From assembly GCA_013215465.1 (NCBI GenBank), contig JABSOW010000016.1:1-64000 (forward strand): a stretch of DNA of 64,000 nt, in the 5' to 3' direction. A program made the position numbers and the translations under genes. The stretch is from Colwellia sp. Lineage in GTDB: Bacteria; Pseudomonadota; Gammaproteobacteria; Enterobacterales; Alteromonadaceae. How positions within the stretch are numbered: the first letter of the stretch is position 1; every line of letters begins with the position of its first letter. This document shows positions 19,685 to 28,971 of the stretch, piece by piece. The notes under the pieces are model-generated. The model was not told the DNA's origin and searched no databases. It was given only the letters and a program-made list of their open reading frames with translations.

Positions 19685-19746
19685 TTGAAATCCCTATAAT
19701 TAAAGGTGGTTTATTTCGTTATTGTACACAAAAAAAAGTGTTCTGG

Positions 19747-20647
19747 TTACATCACTTGCCATAAATCATGTTTATCTTGGCACATCACCTTATTTAACGT
19801 TTCCTGCTGGCCTTTAAAGTGATTAACAAAAGTTAGCTTATGGCAAGATAGTCCATTTTGTGTAAACTTAGGTTTCTTCTTTATTTGACCACGGTTACCA
19901 CTGTCATTATTGTGCCAAAAAACTTGTTGCTTGTTATTATTACTCAATAATAACAACACTTTATCTTGTATAGTGGTTAGATCTTTCACGGTTAAATATT
20001 TCGCCGATAACGATTTGGCATCAACAATTCCTGTTAAACCAGAAACCACATCAAATGGCAAAGAAATAACACCTTGTATAAAGCCTGAAACTAAACCACT
20101 ACTTGCTTCTTTTCCTATTGTTTTAGCATCAATAATTATTGCTTCTACGCGCGTTAAATATTGAGGTATATCTTGGTGTGAGTGCTTAATCTCAGCTAAA
20201 ATACTGTGTTGAGTGTGGACGCCACTGAGCCAATTCTTCCGTGGTAGAATTGGCTGCTGCTATCACTGCATCAACACGTTGTAATACACTAGGTAGCTGT
20301 TGTTGTAATAGTTGTATTCGGCTTTCTATTTTTTCTAAGTGTCGCCACAACTGCGGTAACTGATTAGCATATTGCTCACTTTGTGCTAATCCTTGTACTA
20401 TCAGGGGTAAAGTCGTATCAACTTGCAGTAAAATAGCGGGGATTTGTTTATCAACTAAGTCCCTAACCTTAGCCACTTCAACCCGCACTAGTTCAACTTC
20501 ATTTACTATCGCGGAAATATGCGGAGTGCTTCTATCAACAGCACGAATAAGCTCTGGTATTTCTTTAGTAAAACTCAGCAGTGCATAAGCTAAATAACCG
20601 ATGGCAACGCCAAGTAATACTTGTGAGTAAGAGAACGTTGTTTTCAT
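19747..20647 (-). pseudogene. Membrane-anchored coiled-coil protein gene with internal frameshift
   Basis: The first reading frame (20647 to 20192) gives a 151-residue protein: one N-terminal membrane segment (VLLGVAIGYLAYALLSF) and a long heptad-rich helix. It ends AQWRPHSTQYFS. Shifted by one base, the next frame continues without a stop from that point down to 19747: ILAEIKHSHQDIPQYLTRVE, then KTIGKEASSGLVSGFIQGVI, SLPFDVVSGLTGIVDAKSL and a basic tail. That second part has no convincing start of its own (only a TTG at 20061 inside the smooth stretch). I infer one gene of about 300 codons broken near 20200, or a sequencing error. The ATG overlaps the kinase stop (ATGA), so it was coupled to the kinase. 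I do not recognise the family. Confidence 0.6.
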
Positions 20648-23487
20648 AAATCACTATTCATTTTGTTGGTATGTTGAATTAAGCTAATTTCATCAAGTAA
20701 ACAATGAACTAGATCTTCAACAACGTCAATATGCTTGCGCTTAATTGCATGCTCTAATTCAAAGGCACTTTGATATAACTCGGCAAAGCCAAACATTTTT
20801 GCCGCCCCTGCTATTTTATGTGCAGCGCTAGCCAAGCGGTCAAAATATTTACTGCCACTATACTGCAATATCGCTAATTTATCTTGTGACAAATTAGCGA
20901 TAAATGATTGCACCAGATCTGCTATATAAAAACTATCAGGTGTATTATCCTGCCCTTCTTCTACTGCTACTTGCTCAGGATAATATTGGTCAATAGTCGC
21001 TAAAAATATTTTCCTTTCTATCGGTTTTTTTAGATGTCCATCAAAGCCCAATGCTAAATATTGAGCTATTTCATGAGACATGGCATTGGCTGTTAATGCA
21101 TAAATAGGGGAAGTACAGCCAAGTTCACGCAATTTTTTCAAGGCTTGCATACCATCCATTTCAGGCATCTGTATATCTAATAGCGTTAAAACAGGTTTAT
21201 GTTTAACAGCCAAGTCAATGGCTTCTTTGCCGTTACTAGCACTTAATACCTCCAATCCTAAACTGGTTAATAGCCGGGTAACTAAGCGACGGTTATCATC
21301 ATGATCGTCTGCCAGTAAAATTTTGCCACTATAACGTTTTTTGTCATCATAGGCATGGGAAAGCCCGTCACCTTTAATTTCAGTATTCATTAATGCGGGG
21401 TAAGTGTCACCAAAGGGTAATTTAAAAACAAAGGTACTTCCTTGATTTATTTGGCTAGTCACACTAATTTGACCTGACATCACCTTGGCCAATTGAGCCG
21501 ATAAAAACAGCCCTAGACCAGAGCCTGAATAACGCCTATTAATGCTATTATCAGCTTGAGTGAAGCTATTGAAAATTTTTGCCTGTTGCTCTACATTCAT
21601 GCCAATTCCGGTATCTGTTACAGTAAAGATTAATGTTTTCTCAATGATAGCAATATCTAGGGTAACCCAACCTTCACTAGTAAACTTTATCGCATTTGAA
21701 CAAAGGTTTATTAAAATTTGTTTAAGCCTTAAACCATCAATATTTATAATAAAAGGACTTGATAAATGATGACTAATAGTAAAAGATAAGTTTTTTCTCA
21801 GCGCTTGTTCGGTAAAAAAACAACCTAATTCACTCACTATTTTATGTAAGTTTTGCTGCCTATTTTCTAACTCAAACTTGTTTGCTTCTATTTTACTTAA
21901 ATCTAAAATATCATTAATTAATTCCAATAAGTGCAAGCTATTACTATGAATAACTTCCACTTCTTTAAGTATACTAGCATCATCAAAATCACCATAAATA
22001 ATCGCTTCTGACTGACCCAGAATGGCTGTAAGAGGTGTTCTAATTTCATGGCTCATATTAGCTAAGAATTGGCTTTTGATCATATTGGCATCTTGCAATT
22101 CTTTGGTTAAAAGCTCTAAGGCTTCTGTCCGCTTTTTAACTCTATCCTCTAGTCTTCTGGTTAATTTACGCTCAAGATAACGACGATAAATCAAAAACAA
22201 TACCACCAGTAAAAAAGCAACACCTAAGGCAGTAAATTGTCGTTGCTGATCTGCTTTAGTTGATTCTAACTGCTGAAGTTTTTTATTTTGTTGTAAGCTT
22301 TTTACTTGTTGAGAAAATTGAGCCGATTCAAATTGAACTATTTGCTCATTAAGCGTTTCATTTGATAATTTTAACTGTGCTTTTTGATAAGATAACTGCG
22401 TGTTTAATGCCTTTGTTGTTTCACGATTAGCCGCATAAATGAGTGAAATTAAACCTAAATTTTCATTTATCAACCTTTGGAAACCCATTTTTTGGGCTAT
22501 CGTATCTGATAATTCAACATTAATGCGAGCACGTTCAATATCACCTTGGTGAAAAAAAACTTTAGCTAGCGTATGCAAACTACCCGCATAAACCATTTGA
22601 TGACCTATTTTTTTACCAAGCTCGACTCCCATAGTTGCATAGCCGTGTGCTTTTTCTAAGTTAGATAATTCATAATTTATTTCTGCAATATTTAGTAGCT
22701 GAGAAGTAGCATCAAATTGATTGCCATGTTTTTCAAAGTAAGCAAGTGCATTTAAAACATATTGTTCAGCCTTTTGATATTGACCTGAATGCTTAAGCGA
22801 TACGCCTAAATCTGCTGAGGCTTTGGCCACCCCATAATCATCTCCAAGGTCAGCTCTTTTAGCAACAACCTCTTCTAGCATGCTAATAGCAATATCAAAG
22901 CGTCGTAAACTAATATAAAGCGTAGCGAGGTTATAACGAATATCAATTTTGTCTATTTCATCACCAAAACGTTGATATAAAGGCTCTGCTTGCTGGTAAC
23001 TTTTCAGCGCAGCTACCGAATTGCCTTGTGCGGTTTGCACTAACGCAATATTGTTCCATAAATTGGCCTGCTTAATAGCGACCTCAGCTGAAAACATTTG
23101 TTTTTTGAAATAGTTAAGCGCAGCTTGATAAGAGTTGAGCGATTTTTGGTATTGACCTTGATAATAAAAAATAATACCAAGTAACTTATTCGCACTGGCT
23201 TGCTTGAGCAGTAACTGTTTTTGAAGCGCAATGTTTTTAGCTATTTTAATAACTCGTAATGCATGCTTAAAATCATTTAACGCTAAATAACTTCGACTTT
23301 GCAGTATCAGTATATTAATACGATCTATAGCGTCTAATTGTTGATCATTGAGTAATTTATCTAATTGGGCTATTACGGCAACTTTATCTTTTTGCAGAGC
23401 AATATTAGCAAGTTGCTGAGTGATGTCTTCTGTTTGAGCAAAGGACTCTAATGAAAATAAAGAAAACAGCAATAACATGCGCCACAT
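20644..23487 (-). CDS. Hybrid sensor histidine kinase with periplasmic TPR domain, REC and HPt
   Basis: A multi-domain phosphorelay kinase. A signal peptide (MWRMLLLFSLFSLESFA) precedes about 400 residues of TPR repeats, placed in the periplasm, then one membrane helix (LGVAFLLVVLFLIYRR). Next come a HisKA domain (phospho-His in NMSHEIRTPLTAILG), an ATPase domain (DTGIGM, GSGLGLFLS), a receiver with phospho-Asp in LLDIQMPEMDGM, and a C-terminal HPt (AAHKIAGAAKMFGF). The frame opens at ATG 23535, but ATG 23487 has AAGG six bases upstream and begins exactly at the signal peptide, so I prefer it. No separate response regulator gene is next to it. Ligand unknown; TPRs suggest a protein partner. 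Confidence 0.88.
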   Translation of the reverse strand: MWRMLLLFSLFSLESFAQTEDITQQLANIALQKDKVAVIAQLDKLLNDQQLDAIDRINILILQSRSYLALNDFKHALRVIKIAKNIALQKQLLLKQASANKLLGIIFYYQGQYQKSLNSYQAALNYFKKQMFSAEVAIKQANLWNNIALVQTAQGNSVAALKSYQQAEPLYQRFGDEIDKIDIRYNLATLYISLRRFDIAISMLEEVVAKRADLGDDYGVAKASADLGVSLKHSGQYQKAEQYVLNALAYFEKHGNQFDATSQLLNIAEINYELSNLEKAHGYATMGVELGKKIGHQMVYAGSLHTLAKVFFHQGDIERARINVELSDTIAQKMGFQRLINENLGLISLIYAANRETTKALNTQLSYQKAQLKLSNETLNEQIVQFESAQFSQQVKSLQQNKKLQQLESTKADQQRQFTALGVAFLLVVLFLIYRRYLERKLTRRLEDRVKKRTEALELLTKELQDANMIKSQFLANMSHEIRTPLTAILGQSEAIIYGDFDDASILKEVEVIHSNSLHLLELINDILDLSKIEANKFELENRQQNLHKIVSELGCFFTEQALRKNLSFTISHHLSSPFIINIDGLRLKQILINLCSNAIKFTSEGWVTLDIAIIEKTLIFTVTDTGIGMNVEQQAKIFNSFTQADNSINRRYSGSGLGLFLSAQLAKVMSGQISVTSQINQGSTFVFKLPFGDTYPALMNTEIKGDGLSHAYDDKKRYSGKILLADDHDDNRRLVTRLLTSLGLEVLSASNGKEAIDLAVKHKPVLTLLDIQMPEMDGMQALKKLRELGCTSPIYALTANAMSHEIAQYLALGFDGHLKKPIERKIFLATIDQYYPEQVAVEEGQDNTPDSFYIADLVQSFIANLSQDKLAILQYSGSKYFDRLASAAHKIAGAAKMFGFAELYQSAFELEHAIKRKHIDVVEDLVHCLLDEISLIQHTNKMNSDL

Positions 23488-23951
23488 AGCAAACCTTGAG
23501 TAAATAGTAATACCAAGCAGAAGAATTATGCTCATTTAGCATAACAAGACAAAATAGAGTATTTCAACTCATTTATAGCATTTAAAAGCAATGAAATCAC
23601 TTGATCTTTATCGAGGTTTATTAAAAATAAAGTAAGGCTACATTTTACTTTTATTACACTATTTGTGGTTTCTTTGCTGTTACCCATCAATAGCCAAACA
23701 GGATCGCAGTAAAGTGATGAAAGCGGCAGTGGCATTTACTTGATTAGTTAATGTCACTTTTTGAAAAACATCAAATAATAGCCATCCAATAAAAACATTT
23801 AAAACACGCCATTATCGAATTAGCTCAAATGTAGATGAGGCTTACCTTAGCAAAGCTACATTTTGATTGAACTCACAGTGACTAAATAAAGAACAACCTT
23901 TATTTGCAATTTAATAACAACAAAAACCTTGTCTCCGTGCATCAGGATATC
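23488..23951. other. Divergent intergenic stretch between kinase and cyclophilin genes
   Basis: An AT-rich gap of about 460 bp between divergent genes that must hold both promoters. The open frame on the minus strand (23532-23735) has no family signature and no good start. I see no repeat or clear operator here. Confidence 0.4.
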
Positions 23952-23988
23952 TATTATTGCCTAGTATTTTTTAATTTAGGTAATAATA
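23952..23988 (+). promoter_or_regulatory. Hairpin covering the ribosome-binding site of the cyclophilin gene
   Basis: TATTATTGCCTA (23952-23963) pairs with TAGGTAATAATA (23977-23988) over all 12 positions, counting one G-U pair, around a 13-nt loop. The second arm holds the only Shine-Dalgarno-like AGG and ends directly at the ATG. The stem is mostly A-U, so it should melt easily. This is the layout of a translational switch, for example an RNA thermometer; function is inference. Confidence 0.5.
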
Positions 23989-24771
23989 ATGTTTAAAATA
24001 AGTTGTTTAGTGTCTTTAGTTGCTATCAGTCTATTAGGCTTTTCATCGAGCAGTAACGCCACTATTGTTGAGTTTCAGACTTCGCAAGGTGCAATCAAAG
24101 TTAATTTATTTGATCAAACCACACCCAAAACAGTCGAAAACTTTCTTAATTATATTGACGATCAACATTACACAAATTCAGTAGTACATAGGGTTTCAGC
24201 TAATTTTGTGGTACAAGGTGGTGGTTTTAGTTTTGAAGGCGACTGGCCTTTAACGCGCATTGAAACTAACGCTGCAGTAGTAAATGAGCCGGTATATTCT
24301 AATGTTAAAGGTACTATTGTCATGGCAAAACTCGGTAATGATCCAAACAGTGCCACCGATCAATGGTTTTTTAATTTAAACGATAATAATACTGGTACCG
24401 CTAAGGAAGGTAATTTAGACCTACAAAATGGTGGCTTTACTGTTTTTGGTCAAGTCATTGGTAATGGTATGACCGTAATAAATAAAATTGCTGCATTAGG
24501 CTTATGCAGCAACAGTGGTCTGATAGGTATTCCTATGACTGATTACAGCAGTCAAAACTGTACTGACCAAACAACGCCAGGTATTGAAAACTTTGTCGTT
24601 ATAACTCAAATTGATATTATTGATTCTTCTGAGGTCACTGATGCTAATTTAACCCCAACTAAAAACACCTTAATAAATCAAGAAACGCCTAAAGAAAGTA
24701 GTGGCGGTGGTACTATGGCTTTTCTGTCTGTGTTGCTACTTACCTTGTTTAATATTAGAAAAAAACGCTAA
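23989..24771 (+). CDS. Secreted cyclophilin-type peptidyl-prolyl isomerase with GlyGly-CTERM-like tail
   Basis: Cyclophilins speed cis-trans isomerisation of proline bonds. A signal peptide (residues 1-25, ending SNATIVEF) exports the protein. The domain runs about 26-205: IVEFQTSQGAIKVNLFDQTT, TVENFLNYIDDQHYTNSVVH, VQGGGFSFEG, NSATDQWFFNLNDN and GGFTVFGQVIGNGM. After a linker the C-terminus reads SGGGTMAFLSVLLLTLFN then IRKKR: a Gly-rich patch, hydrophobic helix and basic end. That is the GlyGly-CTERM sorting pattern cut by rhombosortase, which would place the enzyme at the cell surface or release it. A hairpin overlaps its ribosome-binding site. Confidence 0.85.
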   Translation: MFKISCLVSLVAISLLGFSSSSNATIVEFQTSQGAIKVNLFDQTTPKTVENFLNYIDDQHYTNSVVHRVSANFVVQGGGFSFEGDWPLTRIETNAAVVNEPVYSNVKGTIVMAKLGNDPNSATDQWFFNLNDNNTGTAKEGNLDLQNGGFTVFGQVIGNGMTVINKIAALGLCSNSGLIGIPMTDYSSQNCTDQTTPGIENFVVITQIDIIDSSEVTDANLTPTKNTLINQETPKESSGGGTMAFLSVLLLTLFNIRKKR

Positions 24772-24820
24772 GCGTTTTAATAGTTATCCCCATATTACTA
24801 AGAGTTTCATGGGGGATATA

Positions 24821-24846
24821 AAAAAGCAGCGAAATCGCTGCTTTTT
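24821..24846. terminator. Bidirectional terminator between cyclophilin and amtB genes
   Basis: AAAAAGCAGCGA-aa-TCGCTGCTTTTT is a perfect 12-bp stem with A and T runs, lying between convergent genes, and serves both. Confidence 0.9.
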
Positions 24847-24897
24847 TATCATTGAAGTATTAATATTAACTTGAGCTTTTTTTAGCCACTAGCACAA

Positions 24898-26178
24898 TTA
24901 ACCTCGAGTAAACTCTGGATATGCTTCCATACCACAGTCACTTATATCAACACCTTCGTACTCTTCTTCTGCACTTACGCGGATACCAATAACTTTCTTT
25001 AAAGCATACCAAACAACAAAACTAGTACCAAATACCCAAACAAAAATAGTTGCCGCACCAATTAACTGACCACTAAAGCTAGCACCTGAGTTAGTAATTG
25101 GCACAATAAGTAAACCAAAGAAACCAACTACACCATGAACAGAGATAGCACCTACTGGATCATCAATTTTAACTTTATCAAGGGCAAGAATAGATAACAC
25201 CACAATAACACCGGCGATAGCACCAAACAGTGTCGCTTGTAATGGTGAAGGCGTTGATGGCTCAGCAGTGATAGCAACAAGACCAGCCAACGCGCCATTT
25301 AATGTCATGGTTAAATCAGCTTTCTTAAATAATATTTTAGCAAAAACTAGTGCAGAAATTGCACCTGCAGCGGCGGCAGCATTAGTGTTTAAAAACACCA
25401 TCGCAACTGAGTTAGCGCTGTTAATATCGGCAAGTTTTAATACTGAACCACCGTTAAAACCAAACCAACCCATCCATAAAATGAAAGTACCTAAAGTAGC
25501 CATAGGCAAATTAGCACCAGGAATAGCATTTACTTTACCATCTTTAGTATATTTACCTTTACGAGCGCCAAGTAGTAACACCCCAGCTAATGCCGCTGAA
25601 GCACCGGCCATATGTACGATACCTGAGCCAGCAAAATCAGAAAAACCAAGGTCTCCTAAGGTATAAAGACCAAAGACAGAATCACCATTCCAAGTCCAAG
25701 CACCTTCCATAGGGTAGATAAAACCGGTTAAAACAACAGTGAAAGCTAAAAAAGCCCAAAGCTTCATCCGCTCAGCAACTGCGCCAGAAACAATCGACAT
25801 AGCCGTAGCAACAAATACTACTTGAAAGAAGAAGTCTGCTGCATTTGAGTAGACTGCACCGCCATCAAAGCCTGCCTCTGCAGATTCAGCTAACACTGCA
25901 CCAACTAATGCTTCGGCGTCACTGGCACCATCGAGCGCTATACCATTTAAAAATACGCCGCCACCGTACATGATGTCATAGCCAACAATTAAATACATAA
26001 TGCAAGCAATAGCATATAAGGCGACGTTTTTTGTTAAAATTTCAGTGGTGTTTTTAGCTCGCACTAAGCCAGCTTCTAACATAGAAAAGCCAGCAGCCAT
26101 CCACATAACTAACGCACCACACATAAGAAAATAAAAAGTATCAAGTGCATATTGAAGTTGAAAAATATTCTGTTCCAT
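24898..26178 (-). CDS. amtB: Ammonium transporter AmtB
   Basis: AmtB is a trimeric inner-membrane ammonium channel. The 426-residue protein has eleven hydrophobic helices, starting at FQLQYALDTFYFLMCGALVMWMA. The twin pore histidines lie in SGIVHMAGASAALAG and GAISVHGVVGFFG, and the Phe gate region and GWFGFNGGS motif are present. It follows glnK by 11 bp; GlnK plugs the channel when ammonium is plentiful. No signal peptide is apparent. Confidence 0.96.
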   Translation of the reverse strand: MEQNIFQLQYALDTFYFLMCGALVMWMAAGFSMLEAGLVRAKNTTEILTKNVALYAIACIMYLIVGYDIMYGGGVFLNGIALDGASDAEALVGAVLAESAEAGFDGGAVYSNAADFFFQVVFVATAMSIVSGAVAERMKLWAFLAFTVVLTGFIYPMEGAWTWNGDSVFGLYTLGDLGFSDFAGSGIVHMAGASAALAGVLLLGARKGKYTKDGKVNAIPGANLPMATLGTFILWMGWFGFNGGSVLKLADINSANSVAMVFLNTNAAAAAGAISALVFAKILFKKADLTMTLNGALAGLVAITAEPSTPSPLQATLFGAIAGVIVVLSILALDKVKIDDPVGAISVHGVVGFFGLLIVPITNSGASFSGQLIGAATIFVWVFGTSFVVWYALKKVIGIRVSAEEEYEGVDISDCGMEAYPEFTRG

Positions 26179-26189
26179 TGTGCTTCTCC

Positions 26190-26537
<348 letters not shown>

Positions 26538-26572
26538 CTATTTATAATTGTCATTTTCATTGAACGTTATAA

Positions 26573-26588
26573 TACAATTCACATGCCA
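26573..26588 (-). promoter_or_regulatory. Sigma-54-like promoter of glnK-amtB
   Basis: TGGCATGTGAATTGTA on the minus strand fits TGGCAC-N5-TTGCA, with GT instead of the usual GC at -12. Predicted start of transcription is about 33 bp upstream of the glnK ATG. The imperfect -12 lowers confidence; the nearby NtrC site raises it. Confidence 0.5.
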
Positions 26589-26649
26589 AAATTATTATCC
26601 ATTAAAAATCAATATGTTAACTATATTTTTTTTATGGTGAGAATACAAG

Positions 26650-26666
26650 CGCACCAAAGTGGTACG
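26650..26666 (-). promoter_or_regulatory. NtrC enhancer site upstream of glnK
   Basis: CGCACCAAAGTGGTACG (26650-26666) is close to the palindromic NtrC consensus TGCACCA-N3-TGGTGCA. A further half-site TTTGGTGCACC lies at 26690-26700. Both are 60-110 bp upstream of the sigma-54-like element, the usual enhancer distance. Confidence 0.65.
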
Positions 26667-26709
26667 GTATAGTTAATATGGCGTTTTGATTTGGTGCACC
26701 CGGTAGGGG

Positions 26710-26737
26710 CTTCCTTCGACAAGCTCAGGACAAACGG
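26710..26737. repeat. Dispersed REP-like unit downstream of ovoA
   Basis: CTTCCTTCGACAAGCTCAGG followed by ACAAACGG; the same family as 16281-16308 and 6738-6765. It lies in the gap between the ovoA stop and the glnK control region. Confidence 0.7.
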
Positions 26738-26781
26738 AATAACTTAGGAGATACGAGATCACAGTTAAAAAATAAGTAAGG

Positions 26782-28938
26782 TTATTTCAATTGCCACACG
26801 CTTAGATGAGGAAAGCTTAAGGTGAAATTTCGCCGATTGATTTTAATAGGCCGCGTTAACTGCTGCTGTTCCAATAAGTTAAAATGCGGAATTAGTGCTA
26901 ATGATAAGCCCTCAAAACCAGTAACATTTTCTCCATTGATTTTTAGCCCTCCTAGCCAGTTATCTTTGCTTGTTTGTTGCTCATCAAAATCATAACTTGA
27001 AACAACAATTAGTAAACCTTTAGCATTTAACCTCGAATGAACGTGCTGTAAAAACAAACGAGGATCATAGCTTTGTTCAAGTACATGCTGAGCAAGAATT
27101 ACGTCATAGCCAGTAAAAACCTCTTTGAGGTTACTCACATCACCTTGGCTAAAAAGTATATTTTCTCGACAAGGCAAATCAACAGCCATTAAGTTGAATT
27201 CATAAAAATCAACTATATCCCCTTCGTTCTCTAGGGTATAACGAACAGACTTCCCTTGTTGTAAGCGTACCCCATGGCGAATATAGCGAGCGGAAAAATC
27301 AACCGCATCTACTTGATTAAAGTGTTGCGCTAACATAAAGCTGGTTCGACCAACACTACAACCTAAATCAAGACAGCTATTAGTCGCTACTTGATATTTT
27401 TTAACACACTTTATTAATTCATCGGTTATTTGTTGGCTATAATTTTTTACGGCTAATGGCATAGCAGATTTAGCTTGTCCGTATTGAGCATGTAATTGCT
27501 GACAAATATCCACGTCTTTTTCAAAATGATTAGCGGCAAGATTAGGTAGTTCCTGATATTGACTTTGCACATAACGAAAGCCCGCATGTTGAAAGAAGTG
27601 ACGACGAAAGGCATAACGCGCGTGTTTTGTTGCTTCATTACCCGTTGAAATCCATGAGCCACCTTTAATTAAGTTATGTTGGCCATCAAAGGTAGGGGTA
27701 GAAAAATCATCATATAAAGGGTGTACTTCAAACCCCTGATAACCATCAATGGTTGATTCAGTCCATTGCCAAACATTACCAACAATATCAAAAATCCCGT
27801 GGTGTTCAAATTGATCAACGGGACAAGATGAAGCATAACCTTCGTTATTAAGGTTACCCGGCGTTGTTTTCCAAGTGGTTAAGTCACCTGTTATGTGGTC
27901 ACGTAAGCAAAGCCATTCAGCTTCAGTAGGTAGACGAATAAACTGCTTTTCATTAGTGCTACTCTCGCTGTTTTTCCAATGACAAAAAGCCTTAGCTTCA
28001 AGGTAGTTAACTTCAACTGGCCAGTTTAGTGGCAAAGGTATTTCATTTAATAAGTTTCGTTGCCAATAAACCTCTTCATTATTGTCATTGACTTTTTTAA
28101 ACCAAAAGTGAGGCATAGTTGCTTTAGTAAAAGCCAGCCACTGTTGCCCTTCTTCGGTCCAGTAATCACGTCGCTGATAACCTTTAGCCGCAATAAAGGC
28201 TAAATATTCTTGGTTAGAAACTAAATACTTAGCGGTACTAAAATCATTAACCTCTAACTGCTCATAACCATACTCATTATCCCAACCAAATGTATCATCA
28301 CTAAGGGGCTTACCAAGCTCCACTAGCCGCCCTGCTATTGGCACTAACTCATTAATAGGCGCTTTACCGGTAAGCTGACAAGTGGACCAAGGCTCAGCTG
28401 AACTAAGGTAATGCAAAGGCAACATGCGCATGATTACTGAGGAAGTTTCAATATGAATACGTTCGTGTTCACAACCCATTAAAATAATCCACGCTAATGA
28501 GTCTTGAGTAATGGGTAATGACAGTGGCATGTGCTCAATTAAATTTTCAACTAGCTTAGCCACTTGCTCTCTATAGACTCGAACCTCATCAACACTAGGC
28601 CAGTCATAATGGTCACTGTTTAAATCATCCCAACTCATTTCATCAACACCAACCGCACAAATGGCTTCTAATTTGCCATTGATCCGCTGCGTAATAAATT
28701 TACCTAACATAAGTTTATTGATATAAAAACTAGCGGTATGACCAAAATAAAAAATCAATGGGTGGCGTAAACGCTCTGGTCTTAAATAATAGGCACTATC
28801 GTCATTGATAAGGGAAAAAAGAGACTCGTATTCAGCCCATGTTTGCTTGAAATAATTTTTTAACTCCGCTCTTTTAGCACTAATATTCTCGCCATTTAAC
28901 AGTGGCGGCTTAGCTTGCTTGCTTTTATTGATATCCAT
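26782..28938 (-). CDS. ovoA: 5-histidylcysteine sulfoxide synthase / ovothiol methyltransferase OvoA
   Basis: OvoA joins cysteine to the C5 of histidine with oxygen at a non-heme iron, the first step to ovothiol, and its C-terminal domain methylates the imidazole. Domains in order: a DinB-like helical domain (about 20-190) with the iron-binding HxxxHxE motif in CEHERIHIETSS (His158, His162, Glu164), an FGE-sulfatase/C-type lectin-like domain (about 205-475; IVGNVWQWTES, LIKGGSWISTGN), and a SAM methyltransferase domain (about 485-718; CLDLGCSVGRTSFMLAQHF, ILAQHVLEQSYDPR). The fused methyltransferase separates it from ergothioneine EgtB. It follows the ligase-like gene by 33 bp, probably in one operon. 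No OvoB-type PLP lyase is in the window. Confidence 0.92.
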   Translation of the reverse strand: MDINKSKQAKPPLLNGENISAKRAELKNYFKQTWAEYESLFSLINDDSAYYLRPERLRHPLIFYFGHTASFYINKLMLGKFITQRINGKLEAICAVGVDEMSWDDLNSDHYDWPSVDEVRVYREQVAKLVENLIEHMPLSLPITQDSLAWIILMGCEHERIHIETSSVIMRMLPLHYLSSAEPWSTCQLTGKAPINELVPIAGRLVELGKPLSDDTFGWDNEYGYEQLEVNDFSTAKYLVSNQEYLAFIAAKGYQRRDYWTEEGQQWLAFTKATMPHFWFKKVNDNNEEVYWQRNLLNEIPLPLNWPVEVNYLEAKAFCHWKNSESSTNEKQFIRLPTEAEWLCLRDHITGDLTTWKTTPGNLNNEGYASSCPVDQFEHHGIFDIVGNVWQWTESTIDGYQGFEVHPLYDDFSTPTFDGQHNLIKGGSWISTGNEATKHARYAFRRHFFQHAGFRYVQSQYQELPNLAANHFEKDVDICQQLHAQYGQAKSAMPLAVKNYSQQITDELIKCVKKYQVATNSCLDLGCSVGRTSFMLAQHFNQVDAVDFSARYIRHGVRLQQGKSVRYTLENEGDIVDFYEFNLMAVDLPCRENILFSQGDVSNLKEVFTGYDVILAQHVLEQSYDPRLFLQHVHSRLNAKGLLIVVSSYDFDEQQTSKDNWLGGLKINGENVTGFEGLSLALIPHFNLLEQQQLTRPIKINRRNFTLSFPHLSVWQLK

Positions 28939-28971
28939 AAATTACTTATTTTATTTAATTAATTAGAGCGG

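Noticed and set aside
20192..20647. Complete 151-residue gene as such
   Set aside because: The next frame continues the protein pattern directly and has no own start, so I treat both parts as one broken gene.
26782..28938. Ergothioneine synthase EgtB instead of OvoA
   Set aside because: The C-terminal methyltransferase fusion and the domain order are those of OvoA; EgtB lacks that domain.
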